Below are positions 35,100 to 44,286 of a stretch of DNA of 51,422 nt, in pieces. Source of the DNA: Mycobacterium sp. (lineage in GTDB: Bacteria; Actinomycetota; Actinomycetes; Mycobacteriales; Mycobacteriaceae). How positions within the stretch are numbered: the first letter of the stretch is position 1; each line of letters starts with the position of its first letter. The notes below the pieces were generated by a model. The model saw only the letters and a list, made by a program, of their open reading frames with translations. It did no database searches and was not told the DNA's origin. The stretch lies in contig VEQY01000018.1 of the NCBI GenBank assembly GCA_018882965.1, forward strand, positions 1 through 51,422, read 5' to 3'. Both the position numbers and the translations under genes were made by a program.

Positions 35100-36712
35100 G
35101 GAATCAGCTTGCCGGGGTTGAGGATTCCGGCCGGATCAAGCTTCTGCTTGACCGCACGCAGCACCTCCACGCCCAGTTCGCCGATCTCCGCGGTCATCCA
35201 TGGGCGGTGATCCGCACCGACGGCGTGGTGGTGCGTGATCGTGCCGCCGTGTTCGATGATCGCCTCGGACGCGGCAGCCTTGGCTGCCTGCCACTGCGCG
35301 TGGACGTCCCCGCGCTGTCCGGCGACAACGGTGAAGTACAACGAGGCACCGGTGGGATAGACGTGGGAGATGTGACACATCACCAGGGCGGCGGTGCCGC
35401 TTCGGGAGAGCGAACTCGTCAACGCCTCGGTCACGGCTGCCTTCAGTCGGGGGATGGTCGACCACGAAGTCGCGGTCTCCAGCGTCTCGCACAGGGCTCC
35501 CGCCGACAGCAGCGAATCACGAAGGTACGGGGCGTCGAAACGGCCGTGCTCCCAGGCCCGTGCGGGCCCCTCGCCCAGGGAGGTGCCGCCGTGGGATTCC
35601 AGCAGGGCGCGGGTCTCGCTGTGGCGGCTCTCCGCATGGGCGGGGGTGCCCTCGAACACGGTGATTGCCAGACAGCCGCCGGTGATGCTCTGCTCGCCGA
35701 TCTTCCCGGTGGTGGCGAGGTTGACTCCGGTCTCGGCCTCGTCTGAGAGCCGCAGGACGGTAGGGCCGGTTGCGGTTTGCGTCACCGCACGCAGCGCGGC
35801 TGCGCCGGTATCGAAGTCGGGGAAGGACCACGCCTCGTAGCGCACGCTCTCGGGTACCGGGTGCACGCGTACCCGGACCCGGGTGATGACGCCGAACACG
35901 CCTTCGGCGCCGATGAACAACTCCCGCAGGTCCGGTCCGGCCGCCGAGGCCGGTGCGCGGCCGAGGTCGATCGTCCCGACGGGTGTGATCACCCGCAAGC
36001 CGCGGACCATGTCGTTGAATCGTCCGTAGCCCGCGGAGTCCTGGCCGGAGGACCGGGTCGCGGCGAAACCGCCGATGCTGGCGAACCGGAAGCTCTGCGG
36101 GTAGTGCCCGAGGGAGAATCCGCGCTCACCGAGCAGACGTTCGGCCTCCGGGCCGGTGACCCCCGCTCCCAACTCGGCCTCCCCGGACACCTCGTCGAGC
36201 CAGTGCAGTTCGTCGAATCGGCGCAGATCCAGTGTGACGACCGCTGCGAAGCCGGCCCGGACCGGATCCAGACCGCCGACCACGCTGGTGCCGCCCCCGA
36301 AAGGCACGACCGCGATACCGTGCGTCGAGCAGTAGCGCAGTACTTCCTCGATCTCGGTCTCGGTGCCCGGCAGCACGACGGCATCGGGAGCGTCTTGGCG
36401 AGTCTGCCTGCGGCGCAGCAGGTCCGGTGTCGACTTCCCCCCGGCATGCAAGAGTCTGTCGTGGTCGCCGGTGCGCAGGAAATCCGTTCCGACGATCTGC
36501 CCGAGCCCGCGACGGTGCTCGTCGGACAGGGCGGACGCGCTCAGGTGGATGTCGGCGATGTCCGGCGGTGAATCCGGCGCGCCGGACACCCCCAGGGCTT
36601 GTTCGAGCAGCGAACGGATGCCGGCGGGCAGCGGTTTGGCCAGCGCCGGATCGCCCCAGGCGTTCCAGGCCATCGGGGGGAGCAGGCTGTCGGAGGCAAT
36701 ACGGTCACCCAT
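35096..36712 (-). CDS. FAD-binding oxidase, alkyl-DHAP synthase-like (Rv2251-like)
   Basis: A protein of 538 residues. The PCMH-type FAD domain shows VVPFGGGTSVVGGLDPVRAG and LGHYPQSFRFASIGGFAATRSSGQDSAGYGRFNDMV, both typical of alkyldihydroxyacetonephosphate synthase (AGPS) relatives; the C-terminal GGTITHHHAVGADHRPWM and LDPAGILNPGKL complete the vanillyl-alcohol-oxidase fold. The His-His-His stretch is the AGPS active-site loop. An ether-lipid role is tempting given dagK and glpD nearby, but ether lipids are not known in mycobacteria, so the substrate is open. It is divergent from tetR across 17 bases. Confidence 0.87.
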   Translation of the reverse strand: MGDRIASDSLLPPMAWNAWGDPALAKPLPAGIRSLLEQALGVSGAPDSPPDIADIHLSASALSDEHRRGLGQIVGTDFLRTGDHDRLLHAGGKSTPDLLRRRQTRQDAPDAVVLPGTETEIEEVLRYCSTHGIAVVPFGGGTSVVGGLDPVRAGFAAVVTLDLRRFDELHWLDEVSGEAELGAGVTGPEAERLLGERGFSLGHYPQSFRFASIGGFAATRSSGQDSAGYGRFNDMVRGLRVITPVGTIDLGRAPASAAGPDLRELFIGAEGVFGVITRVRVRVHPVPESVRYEAWSFPDFDTGAAALRAVTQTATGPTVLRLSDEAETGVNLATTGKIGEQSITGGCLAITVFEGTPAHAESRHSETRALLESHGGTSLGEGPARAWEHGRFDAPYLRDSLLSAGALCETLETATSWSTIPRLKAAVTEALTSSLSRSGTAALVMCHISHVYPTGASLYFTVVAGQRGDVHAQWQAAKAAASEAIIEHGGTITHHHAVGADHRPWMTAEIGELGVEVLRAVKQKLDPAGILNPGKLIP

Positions 36713-36717
36713 GCGTT

Positions 36718-36736
36718 ACAGTATTACATATGCTGT
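36718..36736. promoter_or_regulatory. Imperfect palindrome between FAD oxidase and tetR
   Basis: ACAGTAT-N5-ATGCTGT, with 6 of 7 arm positions paired, lies between the divergent starts at 36712 and 36730 and covers the tetR start codon. Its place and size suit a TetR-dimer operator controlling both directions. The gap is so short that at least one transcript is likely leaderless. A TTGACA box reads leftward at 36733-36738. Confidence 0.5.
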
Positions 36737-37338
36737 CAATTAGTAACGACGTGCCGGGCGCCGGGGAGTCCGTCGACCTCGGCGACCGGATCCTGGCCGC
36801 CGCGGACAGTTGCGTTCGTGACTTCGGCGCGCATCGGGTCACCCTCGCCGAGATCGCCCGGCGCGCGGGGGTAAGCCGCCCGACCGTGTACCGGCGCTGG
36901 CCCGACACCCGCACCATCCTGGCTGCCCTGCTGACCCGGCGCATCGTCGCCGCCTGGGACGCCGCCTGGGCCGAGGCCCCAGCCGAGGGTGTCGGCCGGG
37001 TGGCCCTCGTGGAGCGCATCGTCGACGTCGCCGCCCGGTTGCGTGACGACGAGCTGATCGTGACGGTCCTGCGTTCAGCACCCGACCTCGCGATGGTCTA
37101 CATCGCCGACCGGTTGGGGACCAGTCAGCAGATCCTCATCAACATGGTTGCCGAGCAGCTACGGAAAGCTCAGGCAGACAACACCGTTCGCTCCGGTGAT
37201 CCTCGCCAACTTGCGACGATGGCCCTTTTGATCACCCAGTCTGTGATTCAATCCGCACAGATCGTCTCGCCCATCCTGGACGGCAACGCGCTGAACGCCG
37301 AACTCTCCCGAGCCCTGAACGGATACCTGAGACCATGA
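36730..37338 (+). CDS. TetR-family transcriptional regulator (Rv2250c-like)
   Basis: A protein of 202 residues from ATG 36730. The N-terminal helix-turn-helix is FGAHRVTLAEIARRAGVSRPTVYRRWPDTRTILAALL. The C-terminal ligand domain is helical and Ala/Leu-rich. Its stop overlaps glpD as ATGA, and it is divergent from the FAD oxidase-dagK pair. It probably represses itself, glpD and the divergent genes in response to a lipid or glycerol signal; the ligand is unknown. A longer frame to 36427 is antisense to the oxidase gene. Confidence 0.9.
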   Translation: MLSISNDVPGAGESVDLGDRILAAADSCVRDFGAHRVTLAEIARRAGVSRPTVYRRWPDTRTILAALLTRRIVAAWDAAWAEAPAEGVGRVALVERIVDVAARLRDDELIVTVLRSAPDLAMVYIADRLGTSQQILINMVAEQLRKAQADNTVRSGDPRQLATMALLITQSVIQSAQIVSPILDGNALNAELSRALNGYLRP

Positions 37339-38867
37339 GCGACGCCATGACCGCCCTCAACGCCGTCCGGCGCGGCCGGGAGCTGTCCCGGCTCGCAGAC
37401 GGCGCACGCATCGATCTGGTGGTGATCGGCGGCGGGATCACCGGCGCGGGAATCGCCCTGGACGCCGCCAGCCGCGGGTTGTCGGTGGTGCTGGCCGAGA
37501 AACATGACCTGGCGTTCGGGACCAGCCGGTGGAGCTCGAAGCTGGTCCACGGCGGGCTGCGGTATCTGGCCAGCGGAAACGTCGGCATCGCGCGGCGCAG
37601 CGCGGTCGAACGCGGGATTCTGATGACCCGCACCGCTCCGCACCTGGTGCACGCCATGCCGCAACTGGTGCCACTGCTGCCGGAGATGGGCCGCGGTCAG
37701 CGGGCGCTGGTGCGAGTCGGTTTCGCCGCCGGGGACGTCCTGCGCGCGCTCGCCGGCACCCGGGCGTCGGTGCTTCCCCGATCGCGCCGTGTCAGCGCCG
37801 GTCGGGCGGCGGCCATGGTGCCCGCCGTGCGCCGAGAGGGCCTCGACGGCGCGCTGCTCGCCTACGACGGCCAGCTCATCGACGACGCCCGGCTGGTCGT
37901 GGCGGTGGCCCGAACGGCCGCCGGCCACGGCGCGACGATCCTGACCCGGGTCTCTGCGTCGTCGGCGACCGGGACCTCGGTCGTGCTCACCGACGAACTC
38001 AGCGGCGAGTCGCTGAGTGTGAGCGCCCGTGCGGTGATCAATGCGACCGGTGTGTGGGCCGGCGAGGTCGACACGTCGATCACGCTGCGTCCCAGCCGGG
38101 GCACGCACCTGGTCTTCGATGCGGCGGCCTTCGGCAACCCGTCGGCGGCGCTGACCATCCCGATACCGGGTGAGGTCAATCGGTTCGTGTTCGCGATGCC
38201 CGAGCAGCTGGGCCGGGTCTACCTGGGCCTCACGGACGAGGAAGCACCCGGGCCCGTTCCCGACGTCCCGCAACCCACTCCGGCGGAGATCGCCTTCCTG
38301 CTCGACACCGTCAACACCGCGCTGCGCGTGCAACTCACCACCGCCGACGTCACCGGAGCCTATGCCGGGTTACGACCGCTGATCGACACCGGAGAGGACG
38401 GCCGCACCGCGGATCTGTCCCGCGATCACGCCGTCCTGGAATCGGCATCCGGGATGTTCAGCGTGGTCGGAGGAAAGCTGACCGAATACCGCTACATGGC
38501 CGAGGACGTACTCGATCGCGCCGTTGCCGCCCGCGGCCTGACCGCAGGCCCGTGCCGGACCCGCGATCTGCCGTTGGTGGGCGCCGGTCCGGGCCCCGTC
38601 GCCGGCGTTGCGCCCGCATCGCTGGTCGCACGGTTCGGAGCGGAGTCAGCCGAGGTGGTCGCCCTGGCGCGCTGTGCGCGGCCCACCGAGGCGGTCGCCG
38701 AGGACATCGACGTGACCCGCGCGGAGTTCGAATTCGCGGTCACCCATGAGGGTGCCCTGAACGTCGAAGACATCCTGGATCGACGTACCCGCATCGGCTT
38801 GGTCGACACCGACCGCCAGCGGGCCGCCCGAGTCGCCGAGGAGTTCCTCGCCGCTCGCGCGCCCTAG
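37335..38867 (+). CDS. glpD: Glycerol-3-phosphate dehydrogenase
   Basis: A FAD-dependent protein of 510 residues, homologous to GlpD1. The dinucleotide motif VVIGGGITGAGIALDAASRGLSVVLAEKHDLAFGTSRWSSKLVHGGLRYL is the classic GlpD N-terminus. A central GAYAGLRPLIDTG segment and the C-terminal domain with ARCARPTEAVAEDIDVTRAEFEFAVTHEGALNVEDILDRRTRIGL follow. It oxidises glycerol 3-phosphate to DHAP at the membrane and passes electrons to menaquinone. It is translated together with tetR. It stops 10 bases before the end of convergent accD6. Confidence 0.93.
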   Translation: MSDAMTALNAVRRGRELSRLADGARIDLVVIGGGITGAGIALDAASRGLSVVLAEKHDLAFGTSRWSSKLVHGGLRYLASGNVGIARRSAVERGILMTRTAPHLVHAMPQLVPLLPEMGRGQRALVRVGFAAGDVLRALAGTRASVLPRSRRVSAGRAAAMVPAVRREGLDGALLAYDGQLIDDARLVVAVARTAAGHGATILTRVSASSATGTSVVLTDELSGESLSVSARAVINATGVWAGEVDTSITLRPSRGTHLVFDAAAFGNPSAALTIPIPGEVNRFVFAMPEQLGRVYLGLTDEEAPGPVPDVPQPTPAEIAFLLDTVNTALRVQLTTADVTGAYAGLRPLIDTGEDGRTADLSRDHAVLESASGMFSVVGGKLTEYRYMAEDVLDRAVAARGLTAGPCRTRDLPLVGAGPGPVAGVAPASLVARFGAESAEVVALARCARPTEAVAEDIDVTRAEFEFAVTHEGALNVEDILDRRTRIGLVDTDRQRAARVAEEFLAARAP

Positions 38868-38877
38868 GGCGGCCTGA

Positions 38878-40311
38878 TCAGAGCGGGATGTTCTTGTGGC
38901 GCCCGCGGCGGGCAGGCGCCTCGGCGAGGGCCTCGGTGAGCTTGCTGCGGGTATGGGCAGGATCGATCTTCTCGTCGACGACGCCGATCTCGATGGCGCT
39001 GTCGACGCCGCCCGCGATTCGCTCGTGCTCGGCGGCCAACTCCTCGTGCAGTGCCTCACGCTCATGATCGGCGGCGGCGGCGAGCTTCTTCTTGTGCAGG
39101 ATGCCGACGGCCGCCTTGGCTCCCATGACCGCGACCTCGGCATCCGGCCATGCGAAAACCTTTGTCGCGCCCAGTGATCGGGAGTTCATCGCAATGTAGG
39201 CGCCACCGTAGATCTTGCGGGTGACCAGCGTGACCCGGGGGACCGAGGACTCGCCGAACGCGTGCAGCAGTTTCGCGCCGCGGCGTACCACTCCGCCCCA
39301 TTCCTGGTCCACGCCGGGCAGATACCCCGGCACGTCGACGATGACCACGAGGGGGATCCCGAAGGCGTCGCACAGCCGCACGAAGCGTGCCGCCTTCTCC
39401 GCGCTCTCGGAATTCAGGCAGCCGCCCAGCCGCAGCGGATTGTTCGCGAGCACCCCGACCGTCCGTCCCGACAGCCGGCCCAGGCCGACAACCATCGACG
39501 GAGCCCACTTGGCCTGGAACTCCTCGAATGACACCGCGCCGTCCTCGTCGGTGTCCAGAAGGGCGCCGACAAGGGGATGAACGTCGTAGGCGCGACGAGA
39601 GGACTCCGGCAGCAGGGCGTGCAAATCGACATCGCCCGCCTCGGCTTTCCCGCGATCGAAGTGACCCTGCTGACAGAACAGTCCGACCAACCTCCGTCCG
39701 CGGGCGTAGGCGTCGTTTTCGTCGTCGGCGACGATGTGGCACACGCCGGACTTCTTGTGGTGGGTGTCCGGACCGCCCAGACTGGCCATGTCGACGTCCT
39801 CGCCGGTGACGCTGCGCACCACATCGGGGCCGGTGACGAACACCCTGCTTTCCGGAGCCATCACGATCACGTCGGTCAGAGCCGGACCGTAGGCCGCGCC
39901 GCCGGCGGCGAATCCGACGACCACCGAGATCTGAGGGACGTGGCCCGAAGCGCGGATCATCGCCTCGAAGACCAGACCGACCCCGTGCAGCGCCCGCACG
40001 CCTTCGGCCAGGCGGGCGCCACCGGAATGCCAGATGCCGACGATGGGGCTCTGTTCTGAGATCGCCGTGTCGTAGGCGGCGACGATGTGACCGCAGCCCT
40101 CGACGCCCATGGCGCCGCCCATCACCGTCCCGTCGGTGCAGAACGCGATCGTGCGCAGGCCGTTGACCGTCCCGGCTGCGGCGAGCACACCGGATCGGTC
40201 CCGCTCGTGCAGCAGTTCGATGCTGTCGTGGTCGAAAAATGCGCGCAGGCGCAGAAGCGGATCGCGCGGGTCGAGCGACTCATCCACTACTTCGGGGGCC
40301 ATAGTCGTCAC
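38878..40311 (-). CDS. accD6: Acyl-CoA carboxylase carboxyltransferase AccD6
   Basis: A protein of 477 residues from GTG 40311, with AAGGAGA upstream; ATG 40302 and a longer frame to 40407 are alternatives. The sequence from MAPEVVDESLDPRDPLLRL through GWIxHSGGARL, GFAAGGAAYGPALTDV and the C-terminal ARRGRHKNIPL is AccD6. The AccA3-AccD6 complex makes malonyl-CoA for FAS-II. Residues 253-264 read DTDEDGAVSFEE, a perfect EF-hand loop pattern, in a stretch that is shorter in M. tuberculosis as I recall. It is last in the FAS-II operon, 19 bases after kasB. Confidence 0.95.
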   Translation of the reverse strand: MTTMAPEVVDESLDPRDPLLRLRAFFDHDSIELLHERDRSGVLAAAGTVNGLRTIAFCTDGTVMGGAMGVEGCGHIVAAYDTAISEQSPIVGIWHSGGARLAEGVRALHGVGLVFEAMIRASGHVPQISVVVGFAAGGAAYGPALTDVIVMAPESRVFVTGPDVVRSVTGEDVDMASLGGPDTHHKKSGVCHIVADDENDAYARGRRLVGLFCQQGHFDRGKAEAGDVDLHALLPESSRRAYDVHPLVGALLDTDEDGAVSFEEFQAKWAPSMVVGLGRLSGRTVGVLANNPLRLGGCLNSESAEKAARFVRLCDAFGIPLVVIVDVPGYLPGVDQEWGGVVRRGAKLLHAFGESSVPRVTLVTRKIYGGAYIAMNSRSLGATKVFAWPDAEVAVMGAKAAVGILHKKKLAAAADHEREALHEELAAEHERIAGGVDSAIEIGVVDEKIDPAHTRSKLTEALAEAPARRGRHKNIPL

Positions 40312-40330
40312 CTGAGTCTCCTTGCGCACA

Positions 40331-41584
40331 CTAGTATTTGCCGAACGCGATCGCGACGTTGTGCCCGCCGAATCCGAACGAATTGTTGACCGCGTAGCGG
40401 TAGTCACCTGGCCGCGGCTCCCCGGCGACGACGTCGAGGTCGATCTCCGGGTCGAGGTTGCGCAGGTTCAGCGTCGGCGGAATGACGCCCTCGCGCAGCG
40501 CGAGCACGGTGAGAATCGACTCCACCGCACCGACCGCTCCGACCGAGTGGCCCAGGGCCGACTTCGGCGCGTAGACCGCCGGCCGGTGAGTCCCCATCGC
40601 GTTGTTGATCGCCTTGCCTTCCGCGACGTCCCCGACCTGGGTTCCGGTCGCATGGGCGTTGATGTGGTCGATGTCGTGGGGTTGCAGCCCGGCCAGCTGT
40701 ACCGCCCGGGTGATGGCCTGGCCGGCCTGCTCTCCGTTGGGGTCGGGGGCGACGAGATGGTGGCCGTCGGAGGTCACTGAAGCGCCCATGATCCGGGCGA
40801 GGATGGTGGCGCCGCGGGCCTTGGCGTGCTCCTCGGTCTCGATCACCATCATCGCGGCCCCCTCGCCGAACACGAACCCGTTGCGGTCGCGATCGAAGGG
40901 CCGGCAGGCACCGGCCGGATCGTCGTTGGTGTTGGACAGCACGATCCGCATCTGGGCGAAGCCGGCGATGGGCACCGCCTCGATCTTGGTCTCGACCCCG
41001 CCGCACACTGCGATGTCGGCTTCGCCGTAGACGATGTTGCGCCACGCGTTGGCGATCGCCTCTGAACCCGATGCGCACGCCGACACTGGCGTGCAGACAC
41101 CTGCTTTGGCCTTGAGATCCAGGCCGACCACCGCTGCCGGCCCGTTAGGCATGTACATCTGCACTACCAGAGGAGACACCGCACGCAGCCCTTTGGCCCG
41201 CATGCCGTCGTAGGCGAAGATGAGTTCCTCGGAGGAACCCATGCCGGTACCGATCGACACCATCAAGCGCCGGGTATCGACCTCGGGGGAGCCGGCGTTC
41301 TGCCAGACCCGCCGGCCCACCACCGTCGACATCTTCTGCAGGTAGGACATCCGCCGTAGTTCGACCCTGTCCAGTTCGCTGTCGAAGTTCTCCAGCAGAT
41401 GCCCGCCGATCCGCACCGGCAGGTCGTACTCCTCGACGAAGGGATCTTCGAGTTTGCGGATGCCCGACTGGCCGTCGAGCAATTTCTTCCAGGTGTTCTC
41501 GACGTCAACGGCCAACGCGGTTGTCATCGCCACGCCGGTGACGACCACGTCGGGAAGACCGTTGCCCGTTGTCAGCGCTGTCAT
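40331..41584 (-). CDS. kasB: Beta-ketoacyl-ACP synthase KasB
   Basis: A protein of 417 residues. The active-site Cys is in [12 protein letters not shown], with His in [12 protein letters not shown] and Lys/His in [12 protein letters not shown], the Cys-His-His-Lys set of KAS I/II enzymes. It extends meromycolate chains to full length after KasA. ATG 41584 begins [25 protein letters not shown]. It is 50 bases from kasA and 19 bases from accD6, within one operon. About two-thirds identity with the neighbouring KasA suggests tandem duplication. Confidence 0.94.
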   Translation of the reverse strand: MTALTTGNGLPDVVVTGVAMTTALAVDVENTWKKLLDGQSGIRKLEDPFVEEYDLPVRIGGHLLENFDSELDRVELRRMSYLQKMSTVVGRRVWQNAGSPEVDTRRLMVSIGTGMGSSEELIFAYDGMRAKGLRAVSPLVVQMYMPNGPAAVVGLDLKAKAGVCTPVSACASGSEAIANAWRNIVYGEADIAVCGGVETKIEAVPIAGFAQMRIVLSNTNDDPAGACRPFDRDRNGFVFGEGAAMMVIETEEHAKARGATILARIMGASVTSDGHHLVAPDPNGEQAGQAITRAVQLAGLQPHDIDHINAHATGTQVGDVAEGKAINNAMGTHRPAVYAPKSALGHSVGAVGAVESILTVLALREGVIPPTLNLRNLDPEIDLDVVAGEPRPGDYRYAVNNSFGFGGHNVAIAFGKY

Positions 41585-41634
41585 CGGAGCCGAAAATGAC
41601 CTTTCTCGATTGCGTCTAAGTCGCGGCCGGCGTC

Positions 41635-42885
41635 TCAGTAGCGTCCGAACGCGAGCGCGACGTTATGTCCGCCGAATCCGAACGAGTTGTTGATCGCGTG
41701 CTTGTAGTCGCCGTACCGGGCTTCCCCCGCCACGACGTCCAAGTCGATCTCGGGATCGGGTGTCTCGTAGTTCAGCGTCGGCGGGATGACCCCGTCGCGC
41801 AGTGCGAGCACCGTCAGGATCGACTCCAGAGCGCCGACGGCACCGATCGAGTGGCCCAGTGCCGACTTCGGCGCGTATACCGCCGCGTGTTCGACACCGG
41901 CGACCCGGATCGCGTTGGCCTCCGCGGTATCGCCGATCGGGGTTGCGGTGGCGTGGGCGTTGACGTGGTCGATGTCCTTGGCGGACAGACCCGCGAGTTC
42001 CATCGCCCGGGTCATCGCCCGGCCGGCCCGGAGGCCGTCGGCCGCCGGAGCCACCATGTGGAAGGCGTCCGAGGTGATTCCCGCACCCATCAGCCGGGCC
42101 AGCGGCGTGGCGCCACGGGCCTTGGCGTGCTCCTCGGTCTCGATGACCATCAGGGCACCGGCCTCGCCGAACACGAAGCCGTCGCGGTCCTTGTCGAAGG
42201 GCCGCGATGCCGCCGCGGGGTCGTCATTACGGGTCGACATCGCGCGCATCATCGAGAACGCCGCGATCGGCAGTGCCTCGATCATGCCCTCGACGCCGCC
42301 GCAGACCGCGATGTCGGCATCGCCCATGACGATCTGCCGCCAGGCGTGGGCAATGGCCTCCGAGCCCGACGAACACGCCGACACCGGCGTGATCACCCCG
42401 GCCCGGGCACCCAGGTCCAGACCGACGACCGCTGCCGCGCCGTTCGGCATGATCATCTGCACGGCCAGCGGTGACACCTTTCGGGGTCCGCCCTCGTTCA
42501 TCAGGTCGTAGGTCTCGACGATCTTCTCGCCGCCGCCCAGACCGGTGCCGATCACGACGGTGAAGCGGTCTGCGTCGACCTCCGGCTCGCCGGCGGCCTC
42601 CCAGACACGCTTGCCGAGGTACTTCGACATCCGCTGCACATAGGACATCCGCCGCATCTCCAGCCGGCCCATGTGGTCGTCGATCGGATCGACGAGGTGC
42701 CCGCCGATCCGCACCGGCAGATCCCACTTGGTGACGAACTCGTCCTCGAGGACGCGGATTCCGCTTTCGCCGGCCAGCAGAGCCTTCCACGTGCTGTCGA
42801 TGTCGGCCCCGAGAGCCGTGGTCGCCTCGACGGCGGTCACCACGACGCTGGGGAAACCCCCGTTAGCAGTGGAAGGCCTGGTCAC
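41635..42885 (-). CDS. kasA: Beta-ketoacyl-ACP synthase KasA
   Basis: A protein of 416 residues, the same length as in M. tuberculosis. Cys171 lies in [12 protein letters not shown], with [11 protein letters not shown] and [12 protein letters not shown] providing the His, Lys and His residues. It condenses malonyl-AcpM with acyl-AcpM in FAS-II and is the target of thiolactomycin-type inhibitors. GTG 42885 overlaps the acpM stop as GTGA. Confidence 0.95.
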   Translation of the reverse strand: MTRPSTANGGFPSVVVTAVEATTALGADIDSTWKALLAGESGIRVLEDEFVTKWDLPVRIGGHLVDPIDDHMGRLEMRRMSYVQRMSKYLGKRVWEAAGEPEVDADRFTVVIGTGLGGGEKIVETYDLMNEGGPRKVSPLAVQMIMPNGAAAVVGLDLGARAGVITPVSACSSGSEAIAHAWRQIVMGDADIAVCGGVEGMIEALPIAAFSMMRAMSTRNDDPAAASRPFDKDRDGFVFGEAGALMVIETEEHAKARGATPLARLMGAGITSDAFHMVAPAADGLRAGRAMTRAMELAGLSAKDIDHVNAHATATPIGDTAEANAIRVAGVEHAAVYAPKSALGHSIGAVGALESILTVLALRDGVIPPTLNYETPDPEIDLDVVAGEARYGDYKHAINNSFGFGGHNVALAFGRY

Positions 42886-43184
42886 TTGTTCTCCGAAGCG
42901 AACTTCTCGCGCAGCGCGGCTGCGGCTTCGGGGTTCTCCTCCTCGAGCTTCTGGATGTAGGCGACCACGTCACCAACGGTGCGCAGGCCGGCCAGATCCT
43001 CGTCGGGAATCTTCACGCCGTACTTGTCCTCGGTCTGCACTGCGATCTCCACCATCGACAGCGAGTCGATGTCGAGGTCATCGACGAAGGACTTCTCCGG
43101 AGTCACCTCGGAAGGTTCGATACCGGTGACCTCCTCGATGATCTCGGCGAGGCCGGCGATGATTTCTGCTTCACTTGCGGGCAC
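42882..43184 (-). CDS. acpM: Meromycolate extension acyl carrier protein AcpM
   Basis: An acidic protein of 100 residues. The phosphopantetheine Ser is in [12 protein letters not shown]. The C-terminal extension after the ACP fold ([20 protein letters not shown]) is typical of AcpM and longer than in common ACPs. GTG 43184 has GGAAGGAA about 7 bases upstream. It carries the growing meromycolate chain. It is separated from fabD by a 106-base gap with no gene, so it may have its own promoter. Confidence 0.95.
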   Translation of the reverse strand: MPASEAEIIAGLAEIIEEVTGIEPSEVTPEKSFVDDLDIDSLSMVEIAVQTEDKYGVKIPDEDLAGLRTVGDVVAYIQKLEEENPEAAAALREKFASENK

Positions 43185-43290
43185 GGGTGGTTCCTTCCGT
43201 AATCGGTTGTGCTACTTCACGTCGCTGTTTGTTGCGATGCGTCTTTGGGACTGATGTATGAAGTTGTCATCACGTGGCCGGCGCCGGAGT

Positions 43291-44199
43291 TCAACTCTCC
43301 GACAGCGCGTCCAGGTCGGCAGGGGATTTGACGGCGTTGATCTCGACTCCCCGAAGTTCTCGCTTGGCGATACCGCTCAGGGCGCCCGCAGGCGGGAACT
43401 CGAGTAGTGCGGTGGTGTTGAGTTCCCGCAGAGTCTCGGTGCACAGATCCCAGCGAACAGGCCGCGTGAGCTGTGCGACGAGCTTGGCCATCGCGTCGGC
43501 GGCCGAACTCACCGGCCGGCCGTCAGCATTGGACAGCAACGTTATCGTGGGCTCGGCGGTGGTGACCGCCGCGGCGGCCGCGGCGTAGCCGTCGAGCGCG
43601 GAGGCCATGTGGTGGGTGTGGAATGCCCCGGCGGTCGCCAGTGGGCGCACCCGCGCCTTCTCCGGTGGATCCTCAGCGAGTTTCTCCAGCGCGGCCAGCG
43701 ATCCGGCGGCCACGATCTGTCCGGCGGCGTTGCGGTTTGCCGCAACGAGCTCGAGCGCGTCGAGACGGGCCAGCACCTCGGCCTCGTCGCCGCCGAGGAC
43801 GGCGGACATCCCGGTGGGCTCCAGAGCACAGGCCTTGGCCATTTCCGCGCCGCGCACGGCGGCAAGCGTGACGGCGTCGTCGGCGGAGATCACGCCCGCG
43901 ATGGCATACGCCGCAATCTCGCCGACCGAGTGACCAGCCGCAACGCTCTCGTCGGCGGGGGGCAGGCCGCGGCGGGCCAGTTCGGCGTGAGCCAGCAGGG
44001 TCGTGGCGACCACGAGCGGTTGGGTTACTGCGGTATCGGTGATCTCCTCCGCCGACGCGGTGGTGCCGAGACGGGCCAGGTCCAGACCGCTGATCGCCGA
44101 CCAGCGGGCGATCTGATCAGCGGCCCCGGGCAGCTCCAGCCAGGAACCCAGCATCCCGGGGGTCTGCGAACCCTGGCCGGGCGCGAGGATGGCGAGCAC
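43291..44199 (-). CDS. fabD: Malonyl-CoA:AcpM transacylase
   Basis: A protein of 302 residues from GTG 44199. APGQGSQTPGM near the N-terminus and AGHSVGEIAAYA (active-site Ser in GHSVG) are the FabD signatures; GAFHTHHM holds the catalytic His. It loads malonate onto AcpM. It is the first structural gene of the FAS-II operon after mabR. The upstream gap of 79 bases contains the TTTTGT-N9-ACAAAA site, so transcription can start here as well as from mabR. Confidence 0.94.
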   Translation of the reverse strand: MLAILAPGQGSQTPGMLGSWLELPGAADQIARWSAISGLDLARLGTTASAEEITDTAVTQPLVVATTLLAHAELARRGLPPADESVAAGHSVGEIAAYAIAGVISADDAVTLAAVRGAEMAKACALEPTGMSAVLGGDEAEVLARLDALELVAANRNAAGQIVAAGSLAALEKLAEDPPEKARVRPLATAGAFHTHHMASALDGYAAAAAAVTTAEPTITLLSNADGRPVSSAADAMAKLVAQLTRPVRWDLCTETLRELNTTALLEFPPAGALSGIAKRELRGVEINAVKSPADLDALSES

Positions 44200-44265
44200 G
44201 TCTTTAAGAGAACACTGTGAACGCCCATTCTCAAGGTGTACGAGATTATGAACCTTGTCTTATGT

Positions 44266-44286
44266 TTTTGTGGGAAACCTACAAAA
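44266..44286. promoter_or_regulatory. MabR-type operator TTTTGT-N9-ACAAAA
   Basis: A perfect inverted repeat with 6-base arms straddles the mabR stop codon and lies 67 bases upstream of the fabD start. It matches the TTTTGT-N9-ACAAAA palindrome that I recall as the MabR (FasR-independent FAS-II regulator) site in front of fabD. MabR bound here would control fabD-acpM-kasA-kasB-accD6. Confidence 0.75.

Noticed and set aside
35207..36571. Plus-strand frames opposite the FAD oxidase gene
   Set aside because: They overlap a gene with clear FAD motifs and have no features of their own.
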